A stretch of DNA of 64,000 nucleotides from Mycobacterium szulgai (GTDB lineage Bacteria; Actinomycetota; Actinomycetes; Mycobacteriales; Mycobacteriaceae). Of the stretch, positions 1-8,799 are shown in pieces. The DNA lies in the NCBI RefSeq assembly GCF_002116635.1, contig NZ_LQPW01000176.1, forward strand, positions 62,001 to 126,000, in the 5' to 3' direction. How positions within the stretch are numbered: the stretch's first letter is position 1; each line of letters opens with the position of its first letter. A program made the position numbers and the translations under genes. Under the pieces are notes generated by a model. That model saw nothing but the letters and a program-made list of their open reading frames with translations, did no database searches and was not told the DNA's origin.

Positions 1-1494
1 ACCACCACCGACTCCGCCGAAGGCGTCCGCAAGTTCATTCGCGCCCGGTCGGCCAAAGAACGGCCCCGCGTCATCGCCGTCGACGCGGTGCCCACCGAGG
101 TCGCTTCCACCTGGGAGCAGCCCGAAGCCGACGAGACCACCACGGCTTACCTGCAGTACACCTCCGGCTCCACCCGAGTGCCGTCCGGCGTCCAGATCAC
201 GCACCTCAACCTGCCCACCAACGTGGTGCAGGTGCTCAATGCCCTGGAAGGGCAGGAAGGCGACCGCGGGGTCAGCTGGCTGCCGTTCTTCCACGACATG
301 GGCCTGATTACCGCGCTGTGCGCCCCGGTGGTCGGGGGCAGCTTCACCTTCATGACCCCGGCGGCGTTCGTGCGTCGGCCGGGCCGCTGGATCCGCGAAC
401 TCGCGCGCAAGCCGGGGGAGACCGGCGGCACGTTCTCGGCAGCGCCGAACTTCGCGTTCGAACACGCGGCGGTGCGCGGCCTGCCCCGCGACGACGAGCC
501 CGAACTGGACCTCAGCAACGTCAAGGGGATCCTCAACGGCAGCGAGCCGGTATCGCCGGCGTCGATGCGCAAGTTCTTCAAGGCCTTCGAGCCGTACGGC
601 TTCCCGGAGACCGCGGTCAAGCCGTCCTACGGCTTGGCCGAGGCGACGCTGTTCGTCTCGACCACGCCGATGGACGAGAAGCCGACGGTCATCCACGTCG
701 ACCGCGACGAGCTGAACAAGCAGCGCTTCGTCGAGGTCGCCCCCGATGCGCCGAACGCGGTCGCGCAGGTTTCGGCGGGCAAAGTGGGCGTCGACGAGTG
801 GGCGGCCATCGTCGACGTCGACACGGCCAGCGAGCTGCCCGACGGTCAGATCGGCGAGATCTGGCTGCACGGCAAAAACCTCGGCATCGGCTACTGGGGC
901 AAGGACGAAGAGACCACCGAAACGTTTAAGAACATTCTCAAGTCGCGGGTTCCCGAATCGCACGCCGAGGGAGCCGCCGACGACGCGCTGTGGGTGCGCA
1001 CCGGCGACTACGGCACCTACTTCAACGGACACCTCTATATCGCGGGCCGGATCAAGGACCTGGTCATCATCGACGGCCGCAACCACTACCCGCAGGACCT
1101 CGAGTACACCGCGCAGGAGTCGAACAAGGCCTTGCGGGTGGGCTACGTGGCCGCCTTCTCGGTTCCGGCCAACCAGCTGCCCCAGAAAGTGTTCGACGAC
1201 CCGCACGCCGGGCTGAAGTTCGACGCCGAGGACACCTCCGAGCAGTTGGTGATCGTCGCCGAGCGCGCCGCCGGTGCGCACAAGCTGGACTACCAGCCCA
1301 TCGCCGACGACATCCGGGCGGCCATCGCCGTCGGGCACGGAGTGACCGTGCGTGATCTGCTGCTGGTCTCGGCCGGCACGATTCCCCGTACCTCGAGCGG
1401 CAAGATCGGGCGCCGCGCCTGCCGGACGGCCTACCTCGACGGCAGCCTGCGCAGCGGCGTCGGTTCCCCGACGGTCTTCGCCACCGAATCCTGA
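1..1494 (+). CDS. fadD32: Long-chain fatty acyl-AMP ligase FadD32, 3' part (5' end outside the window)
   Basis: The frame is open from base 1 and ends in TGA at 1492-1494, giving 497 residues; about 140 N-terminal residues of the usual ~637 lie outside the window. FadD32 activates the meromycolic acid as acyl-AMP and loads it on the N-terminal ACP of Pks13. Visible are the AMP-binding P-loop (YTSGSTRVPSG), the FAAL-type WLPFFHDMGL motif, the YGLAEATLF segment, the GRIKDLVIIDGRNHYPQD hinge and a C-terminal SSGKIGRR lysine motif. It lies 11 bp before pks13 on the same strand, the standard mycolate operon. Identity is very secure. Confidence 0.97.
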   Translation, partial: TTTDSAEGVRKFIRARSAKERPRVIAVDAVPTEVASTWEQPEADETTTAYLQYTSGSTRVPSGVQITHLNLPTNVVQVLNALEGQEGDRGVSWLPFFHDMGLITALCAPVVGGSFTFMTPAAFVRRPGRWIRELARKPGETGGTFSAAPNFAFEHAAVRGLPRDDEPELDLSNVKGILNGSEPVSPASMRKFFKAFEPYGFPETAVKPSYGLAEATLFVSTTPMDEKPTVIHVDRDELNKQRFVEVAPDAPNAVAQVSAGKVGVDEWAAIVDVDTASELPDGQIGEIWLHGKNLGIGYWGKDEETTETFKNILKSRVPESHAEGAADDALWVRTGDYGTYFNGHLYIAGRIKDLVIIDGRNHYPQDLEYTAQESNKALRVGYVAAFSVPANQLPQKVFDDPHAGLKFDAEDTSEQLVIVAERAAGAHKLDYQPIADDIRAAIAVGHGVTVRDLLLVSAGTIPRTSSGKIGRRACRTAYLDGSLRSGVGSPTVFATES

Positions 1495-1505
1495 GTTAGG
1501 CACCT

Positions 1506-4500
1506 ATGACTGAGATGGACGAATCGCAGGAGAAGCACCCGGCCAGCCAAACGGACATGACCGTTCCCGAGATGCGCCGGTGGCTGCGCGAATGGGTGGG
1601 CAGGGCGGTCGGAAAATCACCCGACGAGATCGACGAGTCGGTGCCGATGGTGGAGCTGGGCCTGGCCTCGCGTGATGCGGTGGCGATGGCCGCCGACATC
1701 GAAGACATGACCGGTGTGACGCTGTCGGTGGCCGTGGCGTTCCAGCATCCGACCATCGAGTCGCTGGCAACGCGGATCATCGAAGGCGAGCCCGAAACCG
1801 CCGATGACGGCATCGACGTCGTCGACTGGTCGCGGCCCGGTCCCGCCGAGCGGGTCGACATCGCGATCGTGGGTCTGTCCACCCGGTTGCCCGGGGACAT
1901 GAACAGTCCCGAGGAGACCTGGCAGGCGCTGCTGGAAGGCCGCGACGCGATCACCGATCTGCCCGAGGGCCGCTGGTCGGAATTCCTCGAAGAGCCGCGG
2001 ATCGCCGAGCGCGTGGCCAACGCGCGCACCCGCGGCGGCTACCTGAAGGACATCAAGGGCTTCGACTCCGAGTTCTTCGCGGTGGCCAAGACCGAAGCCG
2101 ACAACATCGACCCGCAGCAGCGGATGGCGCTGGAGCTGACCTGGGAGGCGCTCGAACACGCCCGCATCCCGGCATCGAGCCTGCGTGGCGAGTCCGTCGG
2201 TGTGTACGTCGGCAGCTCCACCAACGACTACAGCTTCCTGGCGGTGTCCGACCCGACCGTCGCACACCCGTACGCCATCACCGGCACCAGCAGCTCGATC
2301 ATCGCCAACCGGGTGTCGTACTTCTACGACTTCCGCGGGCCGTCCGTCACCATCGACACCGCATGCTCGAGTTCGCTGGTGGCGGTGCATCAGGGTGTGC
2401 AGGCGCTGCGTAACGGGGAAGCCGACGTGGTGGTCGCCGGCGGGGTGAACGCGCTGATCACCCCGATGGTGACCATCGGTTTCGACGAGATCGGCGCGGT
2501 GCTCGCACCGGACGGCCGGATCAAGTCGTTCTCCTCCGACGCCGACGGCTACACCCGCTCCGAGGGCGGCGGCATGCTGGTGCTCAAGCGGGTCGACGAC
2601 GCCCGCCGCGACGGCGACCAGATCCTGGCCGTCATCGCCGGCAGCGCGGTCAACCACGACGGCCGGTCCAACGGCCTGATCGCACCTAACCAGGACGCGC
2701 AGGCAGACGTCCTGCGCCGGGCCTACAAGGACGCCGGCATCGACCCGCGCAACGTCGACTACATCGAGGCGCACGGCACCGGCACCATCCTGGGTGACCC
2801 GATCGAGGCCGAGGCGCTGGGCCGGGTAGTCGGCCGCGGGCGTCCCGCCGATCGGCCGGCACTGCTGGGCGCGGTGAAAACCAATGTCGGCCACCTGGAG
2901 TCGGCCGCGGGCGCGGCCAGCATGGCCAAGGTGGTGCTGGCGTTGCAGCACGACAAGCTGCCGCCATCGATCAACTTCGCCGGACCGAGCCCATACATCG
3001 ACTTCGACGCGATGCGGCTGAAGTTCACCGACACCGCGACCGACTGGCCGCGCTACGGCGGCTACGCCCTGGCCGGGGTGTCCAGCTTCGGCTTCGGCGG
3101 CGCCAACGCGCACGTGGTGGTGCGCGAGGTCCTGCCTCGCGACGTCATCGAACGGGAGCCCGAGGTGCAGGCGCCTGTTGTGCCCGTCGTCTCCGCTGGC
3201 GAAGACGTGCTCGAAGGTGAAAGTCACGCGTTGCGGTTCGACGAATACGGCGAGATCATCACCGACGAGGCCCCGTCCGCATCGGAAGAAGAAGAGTACG
3301 AGCTGCCGGGCATCACCGAAGAGGCGCTGGCGCTCAAGGCGGCCGCGCTCGAAGAGCTTGCGGCCCAAGAAGGTTCGGCACCGGTGATCCCGTTGGCGGT
3401 GTCGGCGTTTTTGACCTCGCGCAAGAAGGCCGCGGCCGCCGAGCTGGCGGACTGGATGGAGTCGCCGGAGGGTCAGGCGGCGTCGCTGGAGTCGATCGGA
3501 CGCGCATTGTCGCGACGCAACCACGGCCGCTCCCGCGCGGTGGTGCTGGCCCACGACCACGAGGAGGCTGTCAAGGGCCTGCGCGCGATCGCCGAGGGCA
3601 AGCAGCGGCCGGGCGTGTTCAGCGCCGACGGGCCGGTGACAAACGGCCCGGTGTGGGTGCTCGCCGGGTTCGGCGCGCAGCACCGCAAGATGGGCAAGAG
3701 CCTGTATCTGCGCGATCCTGTTTTCGCCGAGTGGATAGAGAAGGTCGACGCCCTGGTCCAGGACGAGCTGGGCTACTCGGTGCTCGAGCTGATCCTGGAC
3801 GACTCGCAGGACTACGGCATCGAAACCACCCAGGTCACCATCTTCGCGATCCAGATCGCACTGGGCGAGCTGCTCAAGCACCACGGTGCCAAGCCGGCCG
3901 CGGTGGTCGGCCAGTCACTGGGCGAGGCCGCGTCGGCCTACTTCGCCGGCGGCTTGTCACTGCGCGACGCCACCCGGACGATCTGCTCGCGCTCGCATCT
4001 GATGGGTGAGGGCGAGGCGATGCTGTTCGGCGAATACATCCGGCTGATGGCGTTGGTGGAGTATTCCGCCGACGAGATCAAGACGGTGTTCTCCGACTTC
4101 CCCGACCTGGAAGTGTGCGTGTACGCCGCACCCACGCAGACCGTGATCGGCGGGCCGCCCGAGCAGGTGGACGCGATCATCGAGCGCGCGGAATCGGAGG
4201 GCAAGTTCGCCCGCAAGTTCCAGACCAAGGGCGCCAGCCACACCCAGCAGATGGACCCGCTGCTCGGTGAGCTGGCCGCGGAGCTGCAGGGCATCAAGCC
4301 GATGAGCCCGACGGCCGGCATCTATTCCACGGTGCACGAGGGCAGCTACATCAAGCCCGGCGCCGACCCGATCCACGATGTCGACTACTGGAAGAAGGGT
4401 CTGCGGCACAGCGTCTACTTCACCCACGGCATCCGTAACGCCGTCGACAGCGGGCACACCACGTTCCTGGAACTGGCGCCAAACCCGGTGGCGCTGATGC

Positions 4501-6836
4501 AGGTGGGGCTGACCACCGCTTCGGCCGGCTTGCACGATGCCCAGCTGATCCCGACGCTGGCGCGTAAGCAGGACGAGGTCGAGTCGATGGTCTCGACCAT
4601 GGCGCAGCTGTATGTCTACGGTCACGACCTGGACATGCGCACGCTGTTCACCCGCGCCGCCGGTCCCGAGGACTACGCGGACATTCCACCGACCCGGTTC
4701 AAGCGCAAGGAGCACTGGCTGCCGGCGCACTTCTCCGGCGACGCATCGATGGTGATGCCCGGCAACCACGTCGCGCTGCCCGACGGCCGGCACGTGTGGG
4801 AGTTCGCGCCGCGCGACGCTGCGGACCTGGCCGCGCTGGTGAAATCGGCTGCGGCGCAAGTGCTGCCGGACGCCCGACTGACGGCATCCGAGCAACGCGC
4901 GGTGCCCGGTGAGGGTGCCCGGTTGGTGACCACGCTGACCCGGCACCCCGGCGGCGCCTCGGTTCAGGTGCACGCCCGCATCGACGAGTCGTTCACCTTG
5001 GTCTACGACGCACTGGTGGCGCGGGCCGGCGTGGAGTCGGTATTGCCGACGGCGGTGGGCGCCGGTACGGCGATTGCAGCTGCGGCCGAATCGGTTGCGG
5101 CGCAAGCTCCGGTCGAAGAACCCGAAGCCGAAACTCTCACCGACAGCCTGACCAACCGCTATCTGGGGTCCGACGTGGGCCGCTGGTCGCCGGATTCCGG
5201 TGAGACCATCGCCGAGCGGCTGGGCACCATCGTGGCGGCGGCCATGGGATATGAGCCCGAGGACCTGCCCTGGGAGGTGCCGCTGATCGAGCTGGGCCTG
5301 GACTCGCTGATGGCGGTGCGGATCAAGAACCGCGTCGAGTACGACTTCGACTTGCCGCCCATTCAGCTGCAGGCCGTGCGCGACGCCAACCTCTACAACG
5401 TGGAGAAGCTGATCGAGTACGCGATCGAGCACCGCGACGAGGTCCAGCAGCTGCACGACTACCAGAAGACGCAGACGGCCGAGGAGATCGCCAAGGCGCA
5501 GGCCGAAATGATCAGCGGCGCGACGCCTTCCACGCTGACCGCCCCGGCGCCGGATCCGCTGGGGGCACCTCCCGCTCGCGGGGGAGCCGAGCCGCAGACC
5601 CAAGCCGCGCCTGAGTCGGACGTCCCGCTACCCCCGCCGCCGACGGATCCGTCGGGTCCGTCAGGAAACGGCGCCAAGCCGAACCTCGCTCCGGATTTGA
5701 AGGGGGCCGCCGACGCGCTCAGCTCCGAAGCGGTGGCCAAGGCGCTCAACTCCGACGTGCCGCCACGTGACGCCGCCGAGCGGGTCACCTTCGCCACCTG
5801 GGCGGTCGTCACCGGCAAGTCGGCAGGCGGCATCTTCAACCCGCTGCCCAAGCTGGACGAGGACAAGGCGGCCAAGATGGCGCAGCGGCTTTCCGAGCGC
5901 GCCGAGGGTCCGATCACCACTGAGGACGTGCTGAGCTCGTCGAATATCGAGGAGTTGGCCGACAAGGTACGCGCCTACCTCGAGGCCGGGACGATCGATG
6001 GCTTCGTGCGCACTTTGCGGGCGCGTCCCGAGGGCAGCTCGAAAACACCGGTGTTCGTGTTCCATCCGGCGGGCGGTTCGACGGTGGTGTACGAGCCGCT
6101 GCTCAACCGGTTGCCGGCGGACACGCCGATGTACGGCTTCGAACGAGTCGAGGGGTCGATCGAAGAGCGTGCGGCGGCCTATGTGCCCAAGCTGGTCGAG
6201 ATGCAGGGCGACGGGCCCTACATTCTGGTCGGCTGGTCGCTGGGCGGGGTGCTGGCCTACGCCTGCGCGATTGGGCTGAAGGAACTGGGCAAAGACGTGC
6301 AGTTCGTCGGTCTGATCGACGCGGTGCGCGCCGGCGAAGAGATCCCGCAGACCAAGGAGGAGATCCGCAAGCGCTGGGACCGCTACGCCAAGTTCGCCGA
6401 GAAAACGTTCAACGTCACGATCCCGGAGATCCCCTACGAACATCTCGAGCAACTCGACGACGAAGGTCAGGTCCGGTTCGTTCTGGACGCCGTCAGCCAA
6501 AGCGGTGTGCAGATCCCGGCCGGGATCATCGAACACCAGCGCACGTCCTACCTGGACAACCGCGCGATCGATACCGCCGAGATCCGGCCTTTCGATGGGC
6601 ACGTCACGCTCTACATGGCCGATCGCTACCATGACGACGCGATCATGTTCGAGCCGCGGTACGCCGTTCGGCAACCCGACGGCGGCTGGGGCGAGTACGT
6701 CGCCGAACTCGAGGTCGTGCCGATCGGTGGCGAGCACATTCAGGCCATCGACGAGCCGATCATCGCCAAGGTGGGCGAACACATGAGCCGCGCGCTGGAC
6801 GCCATCGACAGCCAGACGAGTGAGGTAGGCAAGTAG
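1506..6836 (+). CDS. pks13: Polyketide synthase Pks13, mycolic acid condensase
   Basis: This 1776-residue type I PKS condenses the meromycoloyl chain with a carboxylated C24-26 acyl unit to give the mycolic backbone. Domains and key residues computed from the sequence: N-terminal ACP (GLASR, Ser55), ketosynthase (DTACSSS, Cys287; EAHGTGT; KTNVGHLE), acyltransferase (GQSLGE, Ser804), second ACP (GLDSL, Ser1267) and C-terminal thioesterase (GWSLGG, Ser1578). It is about 43 residues longer than the M. tuberculosis protein as I remember it; the excess falls in the Pro/Ala-rich linker between ACP2 and TE, where a palindromic repeat is embedded. The stop TAG shares one base with the GTG start of accD4, so translation is probably coupled. 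Confidence 0.98.
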   Translation: MTEMDESQEKHPASQTDMTVPEMRRWLREWVGRAVGKSPDEIDESVPMVELGLASRDAVAMAADIEDMTGVTLSVAVAFQHPTIESLATRIIEGEPETADDGIDVVDWSRPGPAERVDIAIVGLSTRLPGDMNSPEETWQALLEGRDAITDLPEGRWSEFLEEPRIAERVANARTRGGYLKDIKGFDSEFFAVAKTEADNIDPQQRMALELTWEALEHARIPASSLRGESVGVYVGSSTNDYSFLAVSDPTVAHPYAITGTSSSIIANRVSYFYDFRGPSVTIDTACSSSLVAVHQGVQALRNGEADVVVAGGVNALITPMVTIGFDEIGAVLAPDGRIKSFSSDADGYTRSEGGGMLVLKRVDDARRDGDQILAVIAGSAVNHDGRSNGLIAPNQDAQADVLRRAYKDAGIDPRNVDYIEAHGTGTILGDPIEAEALGRVVGRGRPADRPALLGAVKTNVGHLESAAGAASMAKVVLALQHDKLPPSINFAGPSPYIDFDAMRLKFTDTATDWPRYGGYALAGVSSFGFGGANAHVVVREVLPRDVIEREPEVQAPVVPVVSAGEDVLEGESHALRFDEYGEIITDEAPSASEEEEYELPGITEEALALKAAALEELAAQEGSAPVIPLAVSAFLTSRKKAAAAELADWMESPEGQAASLESIGRALSRRNHGRSRAVVLAHDHEEAVKGLRAIAEGKQRPGVFSADGPVTNGPVWVLAGFGAQHRKMGKSLYLRDPVFAEWIEKVDALVQDELGYSVLELILDDSQDYGIETTQVTIFAIQIALGELLKHHGAKPAAVVGQSLGEAASAYFAGGLSLRDATRTICSRSHLMGEGEAMLFGEYIRLMALVEYSADEIKTVFSDFPDLEVCVYAAPTQTVIGGPPEQVDAIIERAESEGKFARKFQTKGASHTQQMDPLLGELAAELQGIKPMSPTAGIYSTVHEGSYIKPGADPIHDVDYWKKGLRHSVYFTHGIRNAVDSGHTTFLELAPNPVALMQVGLTTASAGLHDAQLIPTLARKQDEVESMVSTMAQLYVYGHDLDMRTLFTRAAGPEDYADIPPTRFKRKEHWLPAHFSGDASMVMPGNHVALPDGRHVWEFAPRDAADLAALVKSAAAQVLPDARLTASEQRAVPGEGARLVTTLTRHPGGASVQVHARIDESFTLVYDALVARAGVESVLPTAVGAGTAIAAAAESVAAQAPVEEPEAETLTDSLTNRYLGSDVGRWSPDSGETIAERLGTIVAAAMGYEPEDLPWEVPLIELGLDSLMAVRIKNRVEYDFDLPPIQLQAVRDANLYNVEKLIEYAIEHRDEVQQLHDYQKTQTAEEIAKAQAEMISGATPSTLTAPAPDPLGAPPARGGAEPQTQAAPESDVPLPPPPTDPSGPSGNGAKPNLAPDLKGAADALSSEAVAKALNSDVPPRDAAERVTFATWAVVTGKSAGGIFNPLPKLDEDKAAKMAQRLSERAEGPITTEDVLSSSNIEELADKVRAYLEAGTIDGFVRTLRARPEGSSKTPVFVFHPAGGSTVVYEPLLNRLPADTPMYGFERVEGSIEERAAAYVPKLVEMQGDGPYILVGWSLGGVLAYACAIGLKELGKDVQFVGLIDAVRAGEEIPQTKEEIRKRWDRYAKFAEKTFNVTIPEIPYEHLEQLDDEGQVRFVLDAVSQSGVQIPAGIIEHQRTSYLDNRAIDTAEIRPFDGHVTLYMADRYHDDAIMFEPRYAVRQPDGGWGEYVAELEVVPIGGEHIQAIDEPIIAKVGEHMSRALDAIDSQTSEVGK
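5559..5591. repeat. GC-rich palindromic element embedded in frame in the pks13 linker
   Basis: A run of five G, CACCTCCCGC, a short loop and GCGGGGGAG form an imperfect stem (arms about 5569-5575 and 5578-5586). It codes for part of the Pro/Ala-rich linker between ACP2 and the thioesterase of Pks13. From memory, near-identical GGGGGCACCTCCCGC palindromes are scattered through many mycobacterial genomes; that is recollection, not a search. Confidence 0.5.
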
Positions 6837-8410
6837 TGACTGAGGCAGCTTCGGGGCCGGTTCTGCACACGACAGCCGAGAAGCTGGCTGAGCTACACAC
6901 TCGCCTCGAGCTGGCCAAGGAGCCGGGCGGAGAGAAGGCGGCCGCCAAGCGCGACAAGAAGGGCATTCCCAGTGCGCGCGCCCGCGTGCACGCGCTGGTC
7001 GACCCGGGCACCTTCTTCGAGATCGGCGCGCTGTGCAAGACCCCGGGTGACCCCAACGCGCTGTACGGCGACGGCGTGGTCACCGGGCATGCCCTGATCG
7101 ACGGGCGCCCGGTCGGTGTGTTCTCGCACGACCAGACGGTGTTCCAGGGCACTGTCGGCGAGATGTTCGGCCGCAAGGTCGCCCGGCTGATGGAGTGGTG
7201 CGCGATGGTCGGCTGCCCGATCGTCGGCATCCAGGACTCCGGCGGAGCCCGCATCCAGGATGCGGTCACCTCGCTGGCGTGGTACGCCGAGCTGGGCCAA
7301 CGTCACGAGGCGTTGTCCGGAGTGGTGCCGCAGATCTCGCTCATCTTCGGCAAATGTGCCGGCGGAGCGGTCTATTCGCCGATCCAGGACGACCTGCTCG
7401 TCTCGGTGCGCGACCAGGGCTACTTCTTCGTCACCGGACCCGACGTGATCCGGGAGGTCACCGGCGAGGACGTCACCCTCGACGAGCTCGGCGGCTCCGA
7501 CGCGCAGGCCCGCTACGGCAACATCCACCAGGTGGTGAATTCCGAAGCCGAGGCTTTCCAGTACGTACGTGACTTCCTGTCCTTCCTGCCGTCCAACTGC
7601 TTCGGCAAGCCGCCGGTCGTCAATCCCGGACTGGAACCCGAGATCACCCCGACCGACCTCGAACTGGACTCGATCGTGCCGGACTCCGACAACGCGGCCT
7701 ACGACATGCACGAGATCCTGCTGCGGATTTTCGACGACGGCGATTTCCTCGACGTCGCCGCGCAGCACGGACCGGCCATCATCACCGGCTACGCGCGGGT
7801 CGACGGGCGCCCGGTGGGCGTGATCGCCAATCAGCCCATGCACATGTCCGGCGCCATCGACAACGAGGCCTCCGACAAGGCGGCGCGCTTCATCAGGTTC
7901 TGCGATTCGTTCCAGATCCCGCTGGTGTTCGTGGTGGATACACCCGGCTTCCTGCCCGGTGCCGAGGAGGAGAAGCGGGGGATCATCAAGCGCGGCGGCC
8001 GGTTCCTGTACTCGGTGGTGGAAGCCGACGTACCCAAGGTGACGATCACGATCCGCAAGTCCTACGGCGGGGCGTATGCGGTGATGGGCTCACGGCAGCT
8101 GACCGCCGACTTCAATTTCGCCTGGCCCACCGCGCGCATCGCGGTGATCGGTGCCGAGGGGGCCGCGCAGCTGTTGATGAAGCGGTTCCCGGACCCGACG
8201 ACGCCCGAGGCGCAGCAGATCAAGAAGGACTTCATCGAGGGTTACAACCTCAACATGGCGATTCCGTGGATCGCCGCCGAGCGCGGGTTCATCGATGCGG
8301 TGGTCGACCCACACCAAACCCGGCTGTTGCTGCGCAAGTCGATGCACCTGCTGAGGGACAAGCAAATGTGGACGCGCTTGGCGCGCAAGCATGGGTTGAT
8401 CCCGGTCTAA
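6836..8410 (+). CDS. accD4: Long-chain acyl-CoA carboxylase carboxyltransferase subunit AccD4
   Basis: A 524-residue biotin-dependent carboxyltransferase beta subunit. With AccA3 (and AccD5/AccE5) it carboxylates C24-C26 acyl-CoA to the 2-carboxyacyl unit used by Pks13. The N-terminal half shows the crotonase-fold SGGARIQDAV and GKCAGGAVYSP segments that build the acyl-CoA oxyanion hole; the C-terminal half shows VVDTPGFLPG and KSYGGAYAVMGS. Length matches the family (~520). The GTG start at 6836 overlaps the pks13 stop by one base. It ends the fadD32 operon and is followed by a strong hairpin. Confidence 0.97.
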   Translation: MTEAASGPVLHTTAEKLAELHTRLELAKEPGGEKAAAKRDKKGIPSARARVHALVDPGTFFEIGALCKTPGDPNALYGDGVVTGHALIDGRPVGVFSHDQTVFQGTVGEMFGRKVARLMEWCAMVGCPIVGIQDSGGARIQDAVTSLAWYAELGQRHEALSGVVPQISLIFGKCAGGAVYSPIQDDLLVSVRDQGYFFVTGPDVIREVTGEDVTLDELGGSDAQARYGNIHQVVNSEAEAFQYVRDFLSFLPSNCFGKPPVVNPGLEPEITPTDLELDSIVPDSDNAAYDMHEILLRIFDDGDFLDVAAQHGPAIITGYARVDGRPVGVIANQPMHMSGAIDNEASDKAARFIRFCDSFQIPLVFVVDTPGFLPGAEEEKRGIIKRGGRFLYSVVEADVPKVTITIRKSYGGAYAVMGSRQLTADFNFAWPTARIAVIGAEGAAQLLMKRFPDPTTPEAQQIKKDFIEGYNLNMAIPWIAAERGFIDAVVDPHQTRLLLRKSMHLLRDKQMWTRLARKHGLIPV

Positions 8411-8416
8411 AAAGTA

Positions 8417-8435
8417 CCGCGAGCACTGCTCGCGG
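8417..8435. terminator. Hairpin just after accD4, probable terminator of the fadD32-pks13-accD4 operon
   Basis: CCGCGAGCA and TGCTCGCGG form a perfect 9-bp inverted repeat around a single C, starting six bases after the accD4 stop. There is no T-tract, as is common for mycobacterial terminators. The converging gene fadE35 ends 365 bp further on. Confidence 0.55.
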
Positions 8436-8799
8436 TCTACCGGCGCTATCGGGAGATCCCTGTCGAGCCGCGAACCACCAAAGCACCGAGCAGTCGCTCC
8501 ATCTCGTCCTAATATGGACGGCAAGGAGATCGGCGGCGGCGGGTGGAGCCGCCGATGGCATATACGGCGGCGGTGGTGGCGGCGGCAGCGGCCTCGGCAC
8601 AAATCCCCTCACCGGCGAAACTGGCAATGGCAGCAACGGCGGTACTGGCACCGTCCTCGACGGAGCGGGCGATCTCGGCAGTATCGGCGGTGGTGGCGCC
8701 GACAATCCGACCCCGTCCGGCCGTCCCGGTCCCCTCGGCAATGGGACCGATCTCGGCGGCGGGGCGGGCGGCTGGGGCTGAGCTGGCTTGCCGCCAAGG
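8436..8799. other. Gene-free gap between convergent accD4 and fadE35 with a Gly-rich open frame
   Basis: No convincing gene. From about 8530 to 8781 the plus strand (frame of position 8512) reads as a Gly-rich stretch (GGGGGGGSGLGTNPL, GNGSNGGTGTV) ending in GGGAGGWG and a stop. It has no start codon, no ribosome-binding site and no PE domain. The composition recalls a PE_PGRS tail, so it may be a decayed fragment, or just GGC-rich filler. In M. tuberculosis this gap holds an IS1557 copy (from memory); no transposase is seen here. Confidence 0.35.

Noticed and set aside
1617..3884. Long minus-strand open frame (755 codons) opposite pks13, with similar ones at 3957-5603 and 5661-6782
   Set aside because: Antisense shadows of a GC-rich gene; His/Arg/Gly/Val-rich translation without any domain, and pks13 is intact on the other strand.
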